Shown here: in pieces, positions 1 through 8,083 of the stretch | Position numbering within the stretch: the first letter of the stretch is position 1 | Layout of the letters: each line of letters begins with the position of its first letter | NCBI GenBank assembly: GCA_026988015.1 | Contig: JALSMA010000063.1 | Span: 1-38,782, forward strand | Reading direction: 5' to 3' | Length of the DNA: 38,782 nucleotides | From: Desulfobulbaceae bacterium | Lineage (GTDB): Bacteria > Desulfobacterota > Desulfobulbia > Desulfobulbales > Desulfocapsaceae | Translations under genes and position numbers: made by a program | Notes under the pieces: model-generated | The model's database searches: none | What the model saw: only the letters and a program-made list of their open reading frames with translations | What the model was told of the DNA's origin: nothing

Positions 1-42
1 TGCATGGGCAACTATGTGGGAGAGTAGGTCACCGCCGATTTC
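1..42 (+). rRNA. rrf: 5S ribosomal RNA, 3' end only
   Basis: The first bases read like the 3' third of a bacterial 5S rRNA: a GCATGGGCAACTATG stretch, then GGGAGAGTAGGTCACCGCC, matching the conserved 'GCGAGAGTAGG..' loop and closing-stem region. A strong terminator follows within a few bases, as expected at the end of an rrn operon. The 5' part lies outside the window and the exact 3' end is approximate. Confidence 0.85.
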
Positions 43-48
43 TTATAG

Positions 49-90
49 AAAAGGCCCCAATCAGTTTCTCTGATTGGGGCCTTTTTTTTT
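49..90 (+). terminator. Rho-independent terminator of the rrn operon
   Basis: A perfect 12-bp stem (GGCCCCAATCAG at 53-64 and its complement at 70-81) encloses a 5-base loop and is followed by a run of nine T. It sits directly behind the 5S rRNA end. Confidence 0.95.
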
Positions 91-123
91 GTCATGATAT
101 TCCTGCACCCTGCCTAACTCTGC

Positions 124-152
124 TTGACAGCTCCTTCTTTTCCGACTACTAC
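124..152 (+). promoter_or_regulatory. Candidate sigma70 promoter for the glmU-like gene
   Basis: A perfect -35 box TTGACA (124-129) is followed after 17 bases by a weak -10-like TACTAC (147-152). It lies ~50 bases ahead of the start codon at 200 and after the rrn terminator, where a new promoter is needed. The -10 match is poor. Confidence 0.4.
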
Positions 153-199
153 CTTTTCAGCCGCCCACTACCCATGAATCTCACAATAAAGAGAGTAAA

Positions 200-1216
200 A
201 TGTCTTACAATTCCTCCCTCTACCTTATTATCCTTGCCGCAGGAAAAGGTACCAGGATGAAATCTCAGAAGGCCAAGGTACTTCATGAAGTATTTTATGC
301 TCCTATGATTCATCATGTCCTTCAGGCAACCAGCTCTTTAGAAGCGCGCAGAACCATCGTTGTTATAGGACACCAATGGGCCGCTGTAAAAGAGAGCCTT
401 GCATCCTTTTCCCCAACCACTGTTATCCAGCAAGAGCAACTTGGAACTGGACATGCTGTTCTTTGTGCCAAAAGTGCCATTGATGTCTATGAAGGCAATG
501 TAATGATTCTCTGCGGGGACACCCCACTGATTCGCCCTGAAAGTCTTACAGACATGCTTACCCAGCACTGCAGTAATGAATCTATCATAACTGTCATGAC
601 CACTTCCCTCTCAAACCCGACGAATTACGGACGTATAATCAGTAATACTGACAATACCATCAGCTGCATAGTTGAAGAAAAAGACACCGATTCTGAGCAG
701 AAAAAAATCAAAGAGATCAATTCAGGAATTTACTGCATAAATACCAAGTTCCTGTTTTCACATCTTGCAAACATCGGCACAGATAACAGCCAGGGCGAGG
801 TTTATCTCACTGACATCGTAACCCAGGCTGTGTCAAAAAATATCCCTGTCCATAAATATCTTAACCCTGATGCCGCCGAGGTGCTCGGTGTTAACTCAAG
901 GCTTGAACTTTCTCAGGCTCACAGTGCTCTGCAAATTCGCCAAAATCATAACCTTATGGGTGCAGGTGTAACAATGATACAACCAGAAAGCATACAGGTT
1001 TCCCCAGATTCCACAGTTGCAAAAGATGTCCGCCTTCATCCTGGTGTGGCAATTTCAGGAGTATCTAACATTTCTGAGGGCTGCGAAATTGGTACCGGCG
1101 TCCTCCTTCACGATGTAATTTTAGGAGAGGACTGCACCATTGGGGCCTACAGCTGCCTTAAACACTGCAGGATTTCCAAGAATTCCGAGATTCCAACACA
1201 TAGCAAAAGCTGCTGA
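200..1216 (+). CDS. glmU: Short GlmU-like UDP-GlcNAc pyrophosphorylase, most of the acetyltransferase domain absent
   Basis: This is a 338-residue nucleotidyltransferase that would form UDP-GlcNAc from GlcNAc-1-phosphate and UTP for peptidoglycan and LPS synthesis. The GlmU signature LAAGKGTRMKSQKAKVLH is at about residues 12-29. QLGTGHAV, CGDTPLI, VEEKD, EINSGIY and GEVYLTDIV follow in the usual order, then the GVNSR linker. Only the first turns of the left-handed beta-helix (about residues 255-330) are present. The acetyltransferase active-site region found in full GlmU (about 450-460 residues) is missing, and the downstream DNA does not encode it in any frame I could recognise. The start is ATG at 200 after a GAGAG sequence. 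It is either a natural short form or a truncated bifunctional gene. The usual glmS neighbour is not here. Confidence 0.85.
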   Translation: MSYNSSLYLIILAAGKGTRMKSQKAKVLHEVFYAPMIHHVLQATSSLEARRTIVVIGHQWAAVKESLASFSPTTVIQQEQLGTGHAVLCAKSAIDVYEGNVMILCGDTPLIRPESLTDMLTQHCSNESIITVMTTSLSNPTNYGRIISNTDNTISCIVEEKDTDSEQKKIKEINSGIYCINTKFLFSHLANIGTDNSQGEVYLTDIVTQAVSKNIPVHKYLNPDAAEVLGVNSRLELSQAHSALQIRQNHNLMGAGVTMIQPESIQVSPDSTVAKDVRLHPGVAISGVSNISEGCEIGTGVLLHDVILGEDCTIGAYSCLKHCRISKNSEIPTHSKSC

Positions 1217-1397
1217 TTCTTTACTCAATCTTCCCGACTGTTAAAATCTGTATTGGCAAGAGAGCTCTATCCGATTATAATGACGCGACTGAGTAAAGAT
1301 ATCGTCATCATCTTTTTTCATTGTCCGATTCCTCAACAATGAAAGATATATCCTTGAACATCCTGTTTCACGTTCTGTTTTATTATGAATCAAGGAT

Positions 1398-1552
1398 GAT
1401 GGCGTCGTAGAAACTCTTCACCTGCTTCGTTGCTGTGTTTTTTGTTCAATCACCACGTACCCTGGTATGCCGGAATAAAACAAAAATATGCGCCTCGCAT
1501 CTGAAGTTTTTTTACTTACCCATCTATCAATTGACCTTCTTACGAGTCCATC
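1398..1552 (+). repeat. MITE-like dispersed repeat, copy A
   Basis: The element starts GATGGCGTCGTAGAAA and ends CTTACGAGTCCATC, so its ends form an imperfect terminal inverted repeat. Internally it has CTTCACCTGCTTCG, then TGTTTTTTGTTC, and later CTCGCATCTGAAG; the same blocks in the same order occur at 3892 and, inverted, at 7902. ATCAAGGATGA occurs at both borders, which suggests a target-site duplication or nested insertion. No ORF is inside it. Confidence 0.75.
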
Positions 1553-1555
1553 AAG

Positions 1556-1758
1556 GATGACAAACTCATAAATAGATCAAAAACAGGATGGAATTGTTGG
1601 TAAGCGTAGACTCCGAAGAACTCTATTTCCGAGGCACGGTAATTTCCTATCTTTTCAGTCTGCTAAAATACATTGAAAAGAAAAATAATTTGTTCCACAA
1701 GGGCACTTCCTGAGGGAGGCGCATAACGAATAAGATGATGATTTTTTACGAGCCCTCA
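1556..1758 (+). repeat. Divergent relative of the MITE-like repeat
   Basis: The right part (GATGATGATTTTTTACGAG near 1734-1753) matches the right end of the element at 4058-4184. An internal block around 1635-1665 (GAGGCACGGTAATTTCCTATCTTTTCA) resembles 4082-4108. AAAAACAGGAT near 1580 also occurs near 7923 inside copy D. The left border is uncertain and the whole looks mosaic. Confidence 0.4.
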
Positions 1759-1800
1759 AAGTAGCCACATACGCTCAATTTGCACAACAAACCTTGCACC

Positions 1801-2001
1801 ATGAACCTTACAGTTAACGGCAACACCAAATTATTTCAAGATATTAAGACTGTAACAGATTTACTGATTACTCTGAACCTTGAACCTGAAACGGTTGTTG
1901 TTGAACACAATACTACTATCATTCAACCTGGAAGCTTTGATTCTGCCCATCTTGCAGAAGGTGACCAGGTAGAAATAATTCGATTTGTTGGAGGCGGCTG
2001 A
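1801..2001 (+). CDS. thiS: ThiS sulfur-carrier protein
   Basis: A 66-residue ubiquitin-like sulfur carrier for thiazole synthesis. It begins MNLTVNG, as ThiS proteins do, and ends in the essential Gly-Gly (IIRFVGGG), whose C-terminus is adenylated and thiocarboxylated to carry sulfur to ThiG. An in-frame TTG at 1780 would add seven residues, but the ATG at 1801 gives the normal family length; neither has a good ribosome-binding site. The thiG ATG follows after one base, so the two are translationally linked. The partner ThiF is not in this window. Confidence 0.9.
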   Translation: MNLTVNGNTKLFQDIKTVTDLLITLNLEPETVVVEHNTTIIQPGSFDSAHLAEGDQVEIIRFVGGG

Positions 2002-2002
2002 T

Positions 2003-2785
2003 ATGCTGACCATCGCAGGAACAGAATTTCGTTCCCGACTTTTCCTTGGCACAGGAAAGTTTTCTTCCCCATCTGTTATGGCAGAAGCCATAGCAGCATC
2101 AGACTGCCAGATGGTCACCGTGGCTCTACGCCGTGTTAATCTTGATGATCCTGACGATGACATCATGAAGGCTCTTGGTCTTCACGACTACACCTTTCTT
2201 CCAAACACTTCAGGAGCGCGTGATGCCAAAGAGGCTATTCGTCTTGCGCATCTTGCACGTGCTGCATCAGGCAGTTCATGGCTGAAACTAGAAGTCACCC
2301 CTGATCCGCGAACCCTGCTTCCAGACCCTGTGGAAACCCTGCTTGCAACAGAACAGCTTGTAAAAGACGGTTTCATCGTACTTCCCTACATGAATGCTGA
2401 CCCAATCCTGGCCCTGAGACTTCAGGATGCGGGAGCAGCTGCTGTAATGCCCCTTGGTGCCCCTATTGGGACTAACCAAGGTGTCCTTACCGACTTTCAG
2501 GTTGAAATAATTATTGAACAAGCCAAAGTTCCTGTTGTTGTTGACGCTGGAATCGGGGCTCCCTCCCATGCTGCCTATGCCATGGAAATGGGTGCTGATG
2601 CCGTCCTTGTAAACACTGCAATATCTGTGGCCGGTGACCCCATTGCCATGGCCGCAGCCTTTGCCAAAGCAGTTGAAGCTGGTAGAACGGCTTTTGTTGC
2701 CGGAATGGGACAGAAAAGTAAACAGGCCAGTGCCTCATCCCCTGAGTCAGGAATGCTTTCTTCAGACCTCGGGTTTCTAAACTAA
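2003..2785 (+). CDS. thiG: ThiG thiazole synthase
   Basis: This 260-residue TIM-barrel enzyme condenses deoxyxylulose-5-phosphate, dehydroglycine and ThiS-thiocarboxylate into the thiazole phosphate of thiamine. Family blocks are clear: [16 protein letters not shown], the LKLEV segment carrying the Schiff-base lysine, [23 protein letters not shown] and [10 protein letters not shown] start at ATG 2003 because GGAGG lies at about 1990-1994, inside the end of thiS; an in-frame TTG further upstream is less likely. Length is normal. It sits between thiS and thiH, with a 1-base gap to each. Confidence 0.95.
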   Translation: MLTIAGTEFRSRLFLGTGKFSSPSVMAEAIAASDCQMVTVALRRVNLDDPDDDIMKALGLHDYTFLPNTSGARDAKEAIRLAHLARAASGSSWLKLEVTPDPRTLLPDPVETLLATEQLVKDGFIVLPYMNADPILALRLQDAGAAAVMPLGAPIGTNQGVLTDFQVEIIIEQAKVPVVVDAGIGAPSHAAYAMEMGADAVLVNTAISVAGDPIAMAAAFAKAVEAGRTAFVAGMGQKSKQASASSPESGMLSSDLGFLN

Positions 2786-2786
2786 A

Positions 2787-3890
2787 ATGTTTCAATCACC
2801 TAATTTCCAGACACTCAGCAGTGAAATCATCACCCCAACTGCCACTGATGTCGAGCGAGCCCTTGATAAAGACCGCCTTCAACTCCATGACCTTGCCGCC
2901 CTGCTCTCTCCCGCTGCAGAACCCTACCTGCAGCAGATGGCGGTAAGATCCGCTAATATCACCTTAAAGCGTTTTGGTCGTACGACCCAGCTCTACGCCC
3001 CCATCTACCTGTCCAATTACTGCACCAACCGTTGTGCCTACTGTGGTTTTTCTGCCGACAACCTCATCAAGCGTAAATGTCTCACCCTTGAAGAGGTTGA
3101 AAAAGAGGCTGCAATACTACATGACCGAGGTTTTCAACATATTCTTCTGGTTTCAGGGGAAGCAGAAAGTGCTGTTGACGTGGAATATATGGAAGCTGTT
3201 GCCCTGCGTTTACGCAATAAATTTGCAGCGGTCTCCATTGAAATTCAGCCGATGTCCACTGAACACTACATGCGTCTCTTTGAGGCCGGTATTACTGCAG
3301 TCGCTGTTTACCAGGAGACCTATGACCGTGACCTGTATAAACAGGTTCATCTCTCCGGTAAGAAAAGCGATTACGACTACCGCCTGGAGACTCCCGCTCG
3401 AGTCGCTCAAGCTGGAATGCGTGAAGTTGGCATTGGTGCATTACTTGGATTAGCCGACTGGCGCGCTGAAGGATTGGCCATTGGCCACCACCTTAACTGG
3501 CTCCGCAAGGAATTTTGGTCGACTGCTTTCACAGTCTCCTTTCCTCGGATGCGCCCTGCTGCTGGCGAGTTTGAGCCATTACAACTGGTCAGTGAACGTA
3601 ACCTCAGTCAACTCATTTTTGCCCTCCGTCTCTTTGACCAGGATGTTGGTCTCATTGTGTCCACCCGCGAAGAGGAACGCTATCGTAACGGCATGCTGGG
3701 CCTTGGCCCCACCAGATACTCAGCCGGATCCTGTACTGCACCTGGTGGATATGGGGACTCTGATTCCGAGGGAGAGCAGTTCAGCGTAGGCGATCACCGC
3801 TCACTCGATGAAGTGTGTACTATGATTCGAAATAAAGGGTTTGATCCGGTCTGCAAAGACTGGGATCGTGAATTTCAAATTAGTAACTAA
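2787..3890 (+). CDS. thiH: ThiH tyrosine lyase (radical SAM)
   Basis: This 367-residue radical SAM enzyme cleaves tyrosine to dehydroglycine (and p-cresol) for the anaerobic thiazole pathway, as expected for a strict anaerobe that uses ThiH rather than the oxygen-dependent glycine oxidase ThiO. The CX3CX2C cluster motif is at C79, C83 and C86 (SNYCTNRCAYCGFS). SGEAE, EIQPMS, VYQETYD and the C-terminal SAGSCTAPGGY segment match the family. The start ATG is one base after the thiG stop, so thiSGH forms one operon. A repeat element begins immediately after the stop codon. Confidence 0.95.
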   Translation: MFQSPNFQTLSSEIITPTATDVERALDKDRLQLHDLAALLSPAAEPYLQQMAVRSANITLKRFGRTTQLYAPIYLSNYCTNRCAYCGFSADNLIKRKCLTLEEVEKEAAILHDRGFQHILLVSGEAESAVDVEYMEAVALRLRNKFAAVSIEIQPMSTEHYMRLFEAGITAVAVYQETYDRDLYKQVHLSGKKSDYDYRLETPARVAQAGMREVGIGALLGLADWRAEGLAIGHHLNWLRKEFWSTAFTVSFPRMRPAAGEFEPLQLVSERNLSQLIFALRLFDQDVGLIVSTREEERYRNGMLGLGPTRYSAGSCTAPGGYGDSDSEGEQFSVGDHRSLDEVCTMIRNKGFDPVCKDWDREFQISN

Positions 3891-3891
3891 T

Positions 3892-4048
3892 GATAGCGTC
3901 GTAAAAACTCTTCACCTGCTTCGTCGATGCATTTTTTGTTCAATTACGACGTACCCTGATACGCCGAAATCAAACAAAAAATACCCGGCTTCGCATCTGA
4001 AATTTTTTTTCTTAGCTATCCATTAATTAACCTTGTTACGAGATTGTC
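3892..4048 (+). repeat. MITE-like dispersed repeat, copy B
   Basis: It begins GATAGCGTCGTAAAAACTC just after the thiH stop and ends near GTTACGAGATTGTC. It shares the CTTCACCTGCTTCGTCG, TTTTTTGTTCAATTACGACGTACCCTG-type and CTTCGCATCTGAAA blocks with copy A, in the same order. ACTAATGAT occurs at both borders, consistent with a target-site duplication. Confidence 0.7.
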
Positions 4049-4057
4049 ACTAATGAT

Positions 4058-4184
4058 GATGTCGTAAAAACCTTTATAGCTGAGACACCGAAATTTCTTA
4101 CCTTTTCAACATACGTTATGCATGCCGGAAAGATAAGAAATTTGCAGTAATTTAAGGAGATGATGATTTTTTTACGAGTCCATC
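4058..4184 (+). repeat. Related inverted-repeat-ended element, copy C
   Basis: It starts GATGTCGTAAAAACC and ends TTTTTTTACGAGTCCATC, the same terminal inverted repeats as copies A and B. The interior differs: GAGACACCGAAATTTCTTACC near 4082 is partly mirrored by AAGATAAGAAATTT near 4130. It directly follows copy B and lies 34 bases before the next start codon, so it could affect expression of the purH-like gene. Confidence 0.6.
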
Positions 4185-4218
4185 ACGAATAAACAATGAA
4201 TTTTAGTGGAGTAATTCT

Positions 4219-5508
4219 ATGAGTGATCTAAAAAAAATGTACACTACCATTCTTGGGGACAGCTTCCCCATGGATATGACCATCTCATTTGGTGACCAGA
4301 AGCTGGTATATCGAAAACGCACTTGGGGAATCCCCATGGAGGATGGTTCCATTGATGAAAGGGGCATTCGCTACGGTGAGAACCCAGATCAGGAAGCTGC
4401 TCTTTACGAACTCGTTAACGGGAACCTCACTCTTGGTGAGTGTAAATTCATTGATCCAGGCAATGGTCTTGTTTCTGCGATTGCCGTGGAAGATATGCTT
4501 CAGGTCGGTAAGCACCCCGGTAAAATCAACCTTACTGATGTGGATAACGGACTCAACATCATTAAATACATGACCGACAAACCTGCTGCTGTAATCCTTA
4601 AGCACAACAACCCCTGCGGAGCTGCCATTGGTGACACCCTCACCGATGCCTACAGTAAAGCCAACCGCTGTGACCGTATCGCCGCTTTTGGCGGGGCAGT
4701 TATCATGAGTCGACCCGTTGACAAAGAAACAGCAAAACTTATGTCTGCAAATTATCTTGAAGTTGTCTGTGCTCCAGACTTTGAAGAAGGGAGCCTTGAA
4801 ATACTGGCAGCCAGAAAGAATTTACGTGTCATAAAAATGAGCAGTATCGACCGCCTCGCTGATTTTGAGAAATTCCGTTTCGTTGATTTTAAAAGTCTCA
4901 TAGATGGTGGTATTATAGCACAACAGTCTGCTGTGAATTCAATCCGTTCCATCGCAGACCTTCAACCAGCAACCGCTACAAGGAAAGGGGTTCAGTACAA
5001 GTGTGACCGTGAGCCCACTCAACGTGAAATAGATGACATGATCTTCGGCTGGGCCGTTGAACACGGTGTCACCTCAAATTCTGTTCTTTATATCAAAGAT
5101 GGTTGCACCGTAGGAATTGGTACAGGAGAGCAGGATCGTGTTGGAGTTGCAGAGATTGCAGTCCACAAAGCTTATATAAAATATGCTGATATTCTCTGTT
5201 TTGATGAGTATAAAATCCCCTACGCTGATCTTTGTCTCGAAATTTCACAGGGAAAAAGAGATCTCTCTGAAAAAGAAGCCATTGATGCCAAAGTGCAGGA
5301 AGACCGTGCCAACCTTCCTGGATCAGTTATGATTTCCGATGCTTTCTTCCCATTTCGTGATGGTGCAGATGTCGGCATAGAGCAGGGTGTCACAGCAATA
5401 CTTCAGGCTGGCGGGTCCATGCGTGACTCTGATACCATCCAGGCCTGCAACGAAGCAGTCCCCAAGGTTGCCATGATGTTCACTGGCCAAAGGTCCTTCA
5501 AACACTGA
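4219..5508 (+). CDS. purH: Stand-alone AICAR transformylase (PurH-like, no IMP cyclohydrolase domain)
   Basis: This 429-residue protein corresponds to the C-terminal half of PurH, which formylates AICAR with 10-formyl-THF in purine synthesis. Conserved elements are RYGENPDQ, KHNNPCG (K128, H129, the catalytic Lys-His pair), AFGGAVIMSRPVD, VLYIKDGCTVGIGTGEQDRV, SDAFFPFRDG, AGGSMRDSD and the terminal FTGQRSFKH. The ~200-residue IMP cyclohydrolase (MGS-like) domain that precedes these in bifunctional PurH is replaced by only ~45 residues. IMP cyclohydrolase must therefore be encoded elsewhere. The start is ATG 4219 with GGAG about 8 bases upstream. Two repeat elements occupy its upstream region. 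Confidence 0.9.
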   Translation: MSDLKKMYTTILGDSFPMDMTISFGDQKLVYRKRTWGIPMEDGSIDERGIRYGENPDQEAALYELVNGNLTLGECKFIDPGNGLVSAIAVEDMLQVGKHPGKINLTDVDNGLNIIKYMTDKPAAVILKHNNPCGAAIGDTLTDAYSKANRCDRIAAFGGAVIMSRPVDKETAKLMSANYLEVVCAPDFEEGSLEILAARKNLRVIKMSSIDRLADFEKFRFVDFKSLIDGGIIAQQSAVNSIRSIADLQPATATRKGVQYKCDREPTQREIDDMIFGWAVEHGVTSNSVLYIKDGCTVGIGTGEQDRVGVAEIAVHKAYIKYADILCFDEYKIPYADLCLEISQGKRDLSEKEAIDAKVQEDRANLPGSVMISDAFFPFRDGADVGIEQGVTAILQAGGSMRDSDTIQACNEAVPKVAMMFTGQRSFKH

Positions 5509-5533
5509 TTCAATTCATTCCGTTTTTTTTACC

Positions 5534-5568
5534 AAAGGGCAGGCAGAGGGATTCTCTGTCTGCCCTTT
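5534..5568 (+). terminator. Hairpin behind the purH-like gene, probable terminator
   Basis: A 13-bp stem with one mismatch (AAAGGGCAGGCAG / CTGTCTGCCCTTT) lies 25 bases after the stop codon. No proper T-tract follows, since the eight-T run is on the 5' side, so termination efficiency is doubtful. Confidence 0.5.
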
Positions 5569-5634
5569 CCTGCATCAGCTACTTCCTCTTTCCCCTTGTT
5601 ACAGCCATCTTTCTTTTTTTGTAAAATAAATTTT

Positions 5635-5662
5635 GTTCTACAGCTAATTTAGTATACAATAC
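5635..5662 (+). promoter_or_regulatory. Possible promoter of the chemoreceptor gene
   Basis: TTGTTC and a downstream TATACAAT are spaced 14-16 bases apart in a very A+T-rich stretch ahead of the chemoreceptor gene. The match to sigma70 boxes is only fair, and the motif class used by chemotaxis genes in this lineage is unknown to me. Confidence 0.3.
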
Positions 5663-5732
5663 GCTAACGATTAACTTTCAAATAAAATTCACGAATATAT
5701 AGTGGTATTGCCTCCTACAGGAGATTCCCATA

Positions 5733-7859
5733 ATGCGTTGGAATGATATATCAATTGCTAGAAAGCTGGCCATCGGTTTTGGATTTGTCGGCCTCTTACT
5801 TATTGTCATCAGTCTGGTCAGCGGTCTCGGATTCCAAAAACTTTCACACAAAATCAATCAGAATATCTTTCTCAGCGAACTGTCCAACACCATGTTGCTG
5901 CGTGAAATTGATCACATGAACTGGCAGAACAGGGTCATAATATTCCTTCTTGATGACAACGCAATCACTCTTAAGGTATCCACAGATGACCATACCTGTA
6001 AACTTGGTCAATGGCTCTACAGTGATGAAAGAAAGCAGGCTGAGGAAATTGATCCATCCCTTGCCCCCCTGTTTAGACAGCTGGAGATACCTCATCGATC
6101 CCTTCATAAATCTGCTCAAGAAATCCAGATGAAAGTTGATGAAGAGGATGGTTTCAAAGACGGGGCAATGTCCATTTACAACACCAAGACCCGCGCATCA
6201 TTGCAGAGAATAAAAGCCATCTTTAATGACATTGGCAACCTGATAAGCCAACATTCCCTTAAGGGTAACCAGGAGTTACAGAAGGATGTCACCCTCAAAA
6301 TTCGGACAATCATCACCTTGGCCGGCCTGGCCCTCCTGTTGGCATTTCTTTTCAGTTTCTTCATATCAAGAAAAATAAGCAGTGCCCTGAAAAAATCAGT
6401 GGCTCTCGCAGAATCCCTGTCTGCTGGAGATCTGACCAAACGACTGGATTTGCAACAAAAGGATGAACTGGGAATGCTTTCCACTGCCCTCAATAAGATG
6501 GCAGACAAACTAAACACTATGATCGGCAATATGAACAGTGAAGTACTAGGCCTAGCATCAACCTCAAATGAATTGAATGTTATCGCCCAGTCCATGTCAG
6601 AGAACAGCAGCAATGTTTCTTCCCGCGCAAATTCTGTAGCTGCCGCTACTGAGCAACTCAGCAACAATATGAACTCTGTTGCAGCCGCAAGTGAAGAAGC
6701 ATCCACCAATGTATCCATTGTGGCCACCGCTTCCGAGGAAGTTACAAACTCAATCACAGAAGTTGATGCAAAAACCAAGGAGGCCAGAAGTATCACAGAA
6801 GATGCTGTGCAGTTAGCCAATAGCTCATCAACTAAGGTCGATGCACTCGGAAAAGCTGCAAACCAGATATCAAAAGTCACAGAGGTTATCACCGAAATTT
6901 CTGATCAGACTAATCTGCTGGCCTTGAATGCCACAATTGAAGCTGCCAGAGCAGGAGAGGCAGGAAAAGGTTTTGCTGTGGTTGCAAATGAGATAAAGGA
7001 ACTGGCTAAACAAACGGCCGCAGCAACGGGTGAGATTAGAGCATCCATTGAATCCATGCAGGGTTCCACCGACGAAACCGTTTCAGAAATCAGACAGATT
7101 ACTGATGTAATTGGACGAGTTGATGAGATTGTATCAGGGATAAGTGAATCTGTTGCCGAACAGACCGCTACCACCAATGAAATTGCAGAAAATATCCAAC
7201 AGGCAGCAATGGGAATTGCCGAGGTAAATGAAAACGTGGCTCAGAGTTCATCTGCTTCGGTGGAAATTGCTCAGGACATAACAAATATGTCCTCACTCAC
7301 TGATAATCTTTCCAATACCGGTGCAACAGTCAAAAGCAGTGCTAATGATCTGGCTGCCATTGCCGAGACCTTAAGGAGTATGGTAACGCTCTTCAAAATA
7401 GACGCTGCCTCAGCCGAACAGAATACAACTCGGAGAACTTCAGGGCCGATACGAAACCTTCTTACCTGGGATCAGAGCATAACCACAGGGCTCACCACCA
7501 TTGACCAGCAGCACAGACAGCTGGTGGATCTGATAAATGATCTCCATAAGACTATGAAACTCGGTAGTTCCGCAACAGAAGCCGGGAAGATCCTCGACAG
7601 GCTGATACGGTATACTGCCAGTCATTTTGCCACTGAAGAAAAAATGTTCCAACGCTACAGATACCCTGAATTTGCATCCCACAAAGAACACCATGACAAA
7701 CTGGTAGAACAGGTGGTGGCATTTCAGAAGGAATTTACCAGTGGCAATGCGGTACTCTCAACCGAATTGATGAACTTCCTGAGAGAATGGCTGGTGGAAC
7801 ATATCAAAAAAACTGACATGAAATATGTCCCCTTCCTGAAAAACTGCGGGGTTCGTTGA
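5733..7859 (+). CDS. Methyl-accepting chemotaxis protein with CZB-like sensor and C-terminal hemerythrin
   Basis: This is a 708-residue transmembrane chemoreceptor. TM1 is about residues 12-32. A periplasmic segment follows with H61, the CKLGQWL block (C89) and the LEIPHRSLH block (H121, H125), which are the His/Cys zinc ligands typical of CZB domains. TM2 is about 192-212, then HAMP. The cytoplasmic signalling hairpin carries the conserved tip [21 protein letters not shown]. Residues ~576-708 form a bacteriohemerythrin with H594, HxxxE (631/635), HxxxH (650/654) and HxxxxD (690/695), the full di-iron ligand set. Family knowledge (DcrH) makes O2 or redox sensing the likely role of this domain; the CZB-like part may sense zinc or oxidants. 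The start ATG has AGGAG upstream. Confidence 0.92.
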   Translation: MRWNDISIARKLAIGFGFVGLLLIVISLVSGLGFQKLSHKINQNIFLSELSNTMLLREIDHMNWQNRVIIFLLDDNAITLKVSTDDHTCKLGQWLYSDERKQAEEIDPSLAPLFRQLEIPHRSLHKSAQEIQMKVDEEDGFKDGAMSIYNTKTRASLQRIKAIFNDIGNLISQHSLKGNQELQKDVTLKIRTIITLAGLALLLAFLFSFFISRKISSALKKSVALAESLSAGDLTKRLDLQQKDELGMLSTALNKMADKLNTMIGNMNSEVLGLASTSNELNVIAQSMSENSSNVSSRANSVAAATEQLSNNMNSVAAASEEASTNVSIVATASEEVTNSITEVDAKTKEARSITEDAVQLANSSSTKVDALGKAANQISKVTEVITEISDQTNLLALNATIEAARAGEAGKGFAVVANEIKELAKQTAAATGEIRASIESMQGSTDETVSEIRQITDVIGRVDEIVSGISESVAEQTATTNEIAENIQQAAMGIAEVNENVAQSSSASVEIAQDITNMSSLTDNLSNTGATVKSSANDLAAIAETLRSMVTLFKIDAASAEQNTTRRTSGPIRNLLTWDQSITTGLTTIDQQHRQLVDLINDLHKTMKLGSSATEAGKILDRLIRYTASHFATEEKMFQRYRYPEFASHKEHHDKLVEQVVAFQKEFTSGNAVLSTELMNFLREWLVEHIKKTDMKYVPFLKNCGVR

Positions 7860-7901
7860 CAGCATCGGGGAGTTCGTGCTTTTGTACAAGATCCATTTTT
7901 T

Positions 7902-8079
7902 GATGGCGTCGAAAAAAAAGTCAAAAACAGGATAGACAGGCAGAAACGGGTACTTCATTAAACTTCACATCCGAGTCGAGTATTTTTACTTTAATTTCAA
8001 CCTACTAGATACTGTCTCAATTAAACAAAACAAAAATACAGCAACGACGAAACAGGTGAAGCATTTTTACAAGTCCATC
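7902..8079 (-). repeat. MITE-like dispersed repeat, copy D (inverted)
   Basis: Its ends are GATGGCGTCGAAAAA and TTTTTACAAGTCCATC, imperfect terminal inverted repeats. Read on the minus strand it contains GCTTCACCTGTTTCGTCG, TTGCTGTATTTTTGTT and ACTCGGATGTGAAGTTT in the same order as copies A and B. It fills the space between the chemoreceptor stop and the convergent deacetylase gene. Poly-T tracts flank both ends. Confidence 0.75.
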
Positions 8080-8083
8080 TTTT

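Larger units (their letters stand above)
1217..1800. other. Non-coding, repeat-rich gap between glmU-like gene and thiS
   Basis: No credible gene is seen in these ~580 bases. The gap holds one clear copy of the dispersed MITE-like repeat (1398-1552) and a second, more divergent relative (about 1556-1758). No TPP riboswitch core could be found ahead of thiS. Confidence 0.6.

Noticed and set aside
1217-1800. TPP riboswitch expected ahead of thiSGH
   Set aside because: No CTGAGA plus ACCTGA/GATAATGC core was found. A CTGAGA at about 4078 lies ahead of the purH-like gene without the other elements and sits inside a repeat.
6176-6892. 238-codon open frame antisense to the chemoreceptor
   Set aside because: It lies wholly opposite well-conserved HAMP and signalling-domain codons and its protein is a low-complexity Ser/Val/Ala-rich translation with no recognisable domain.
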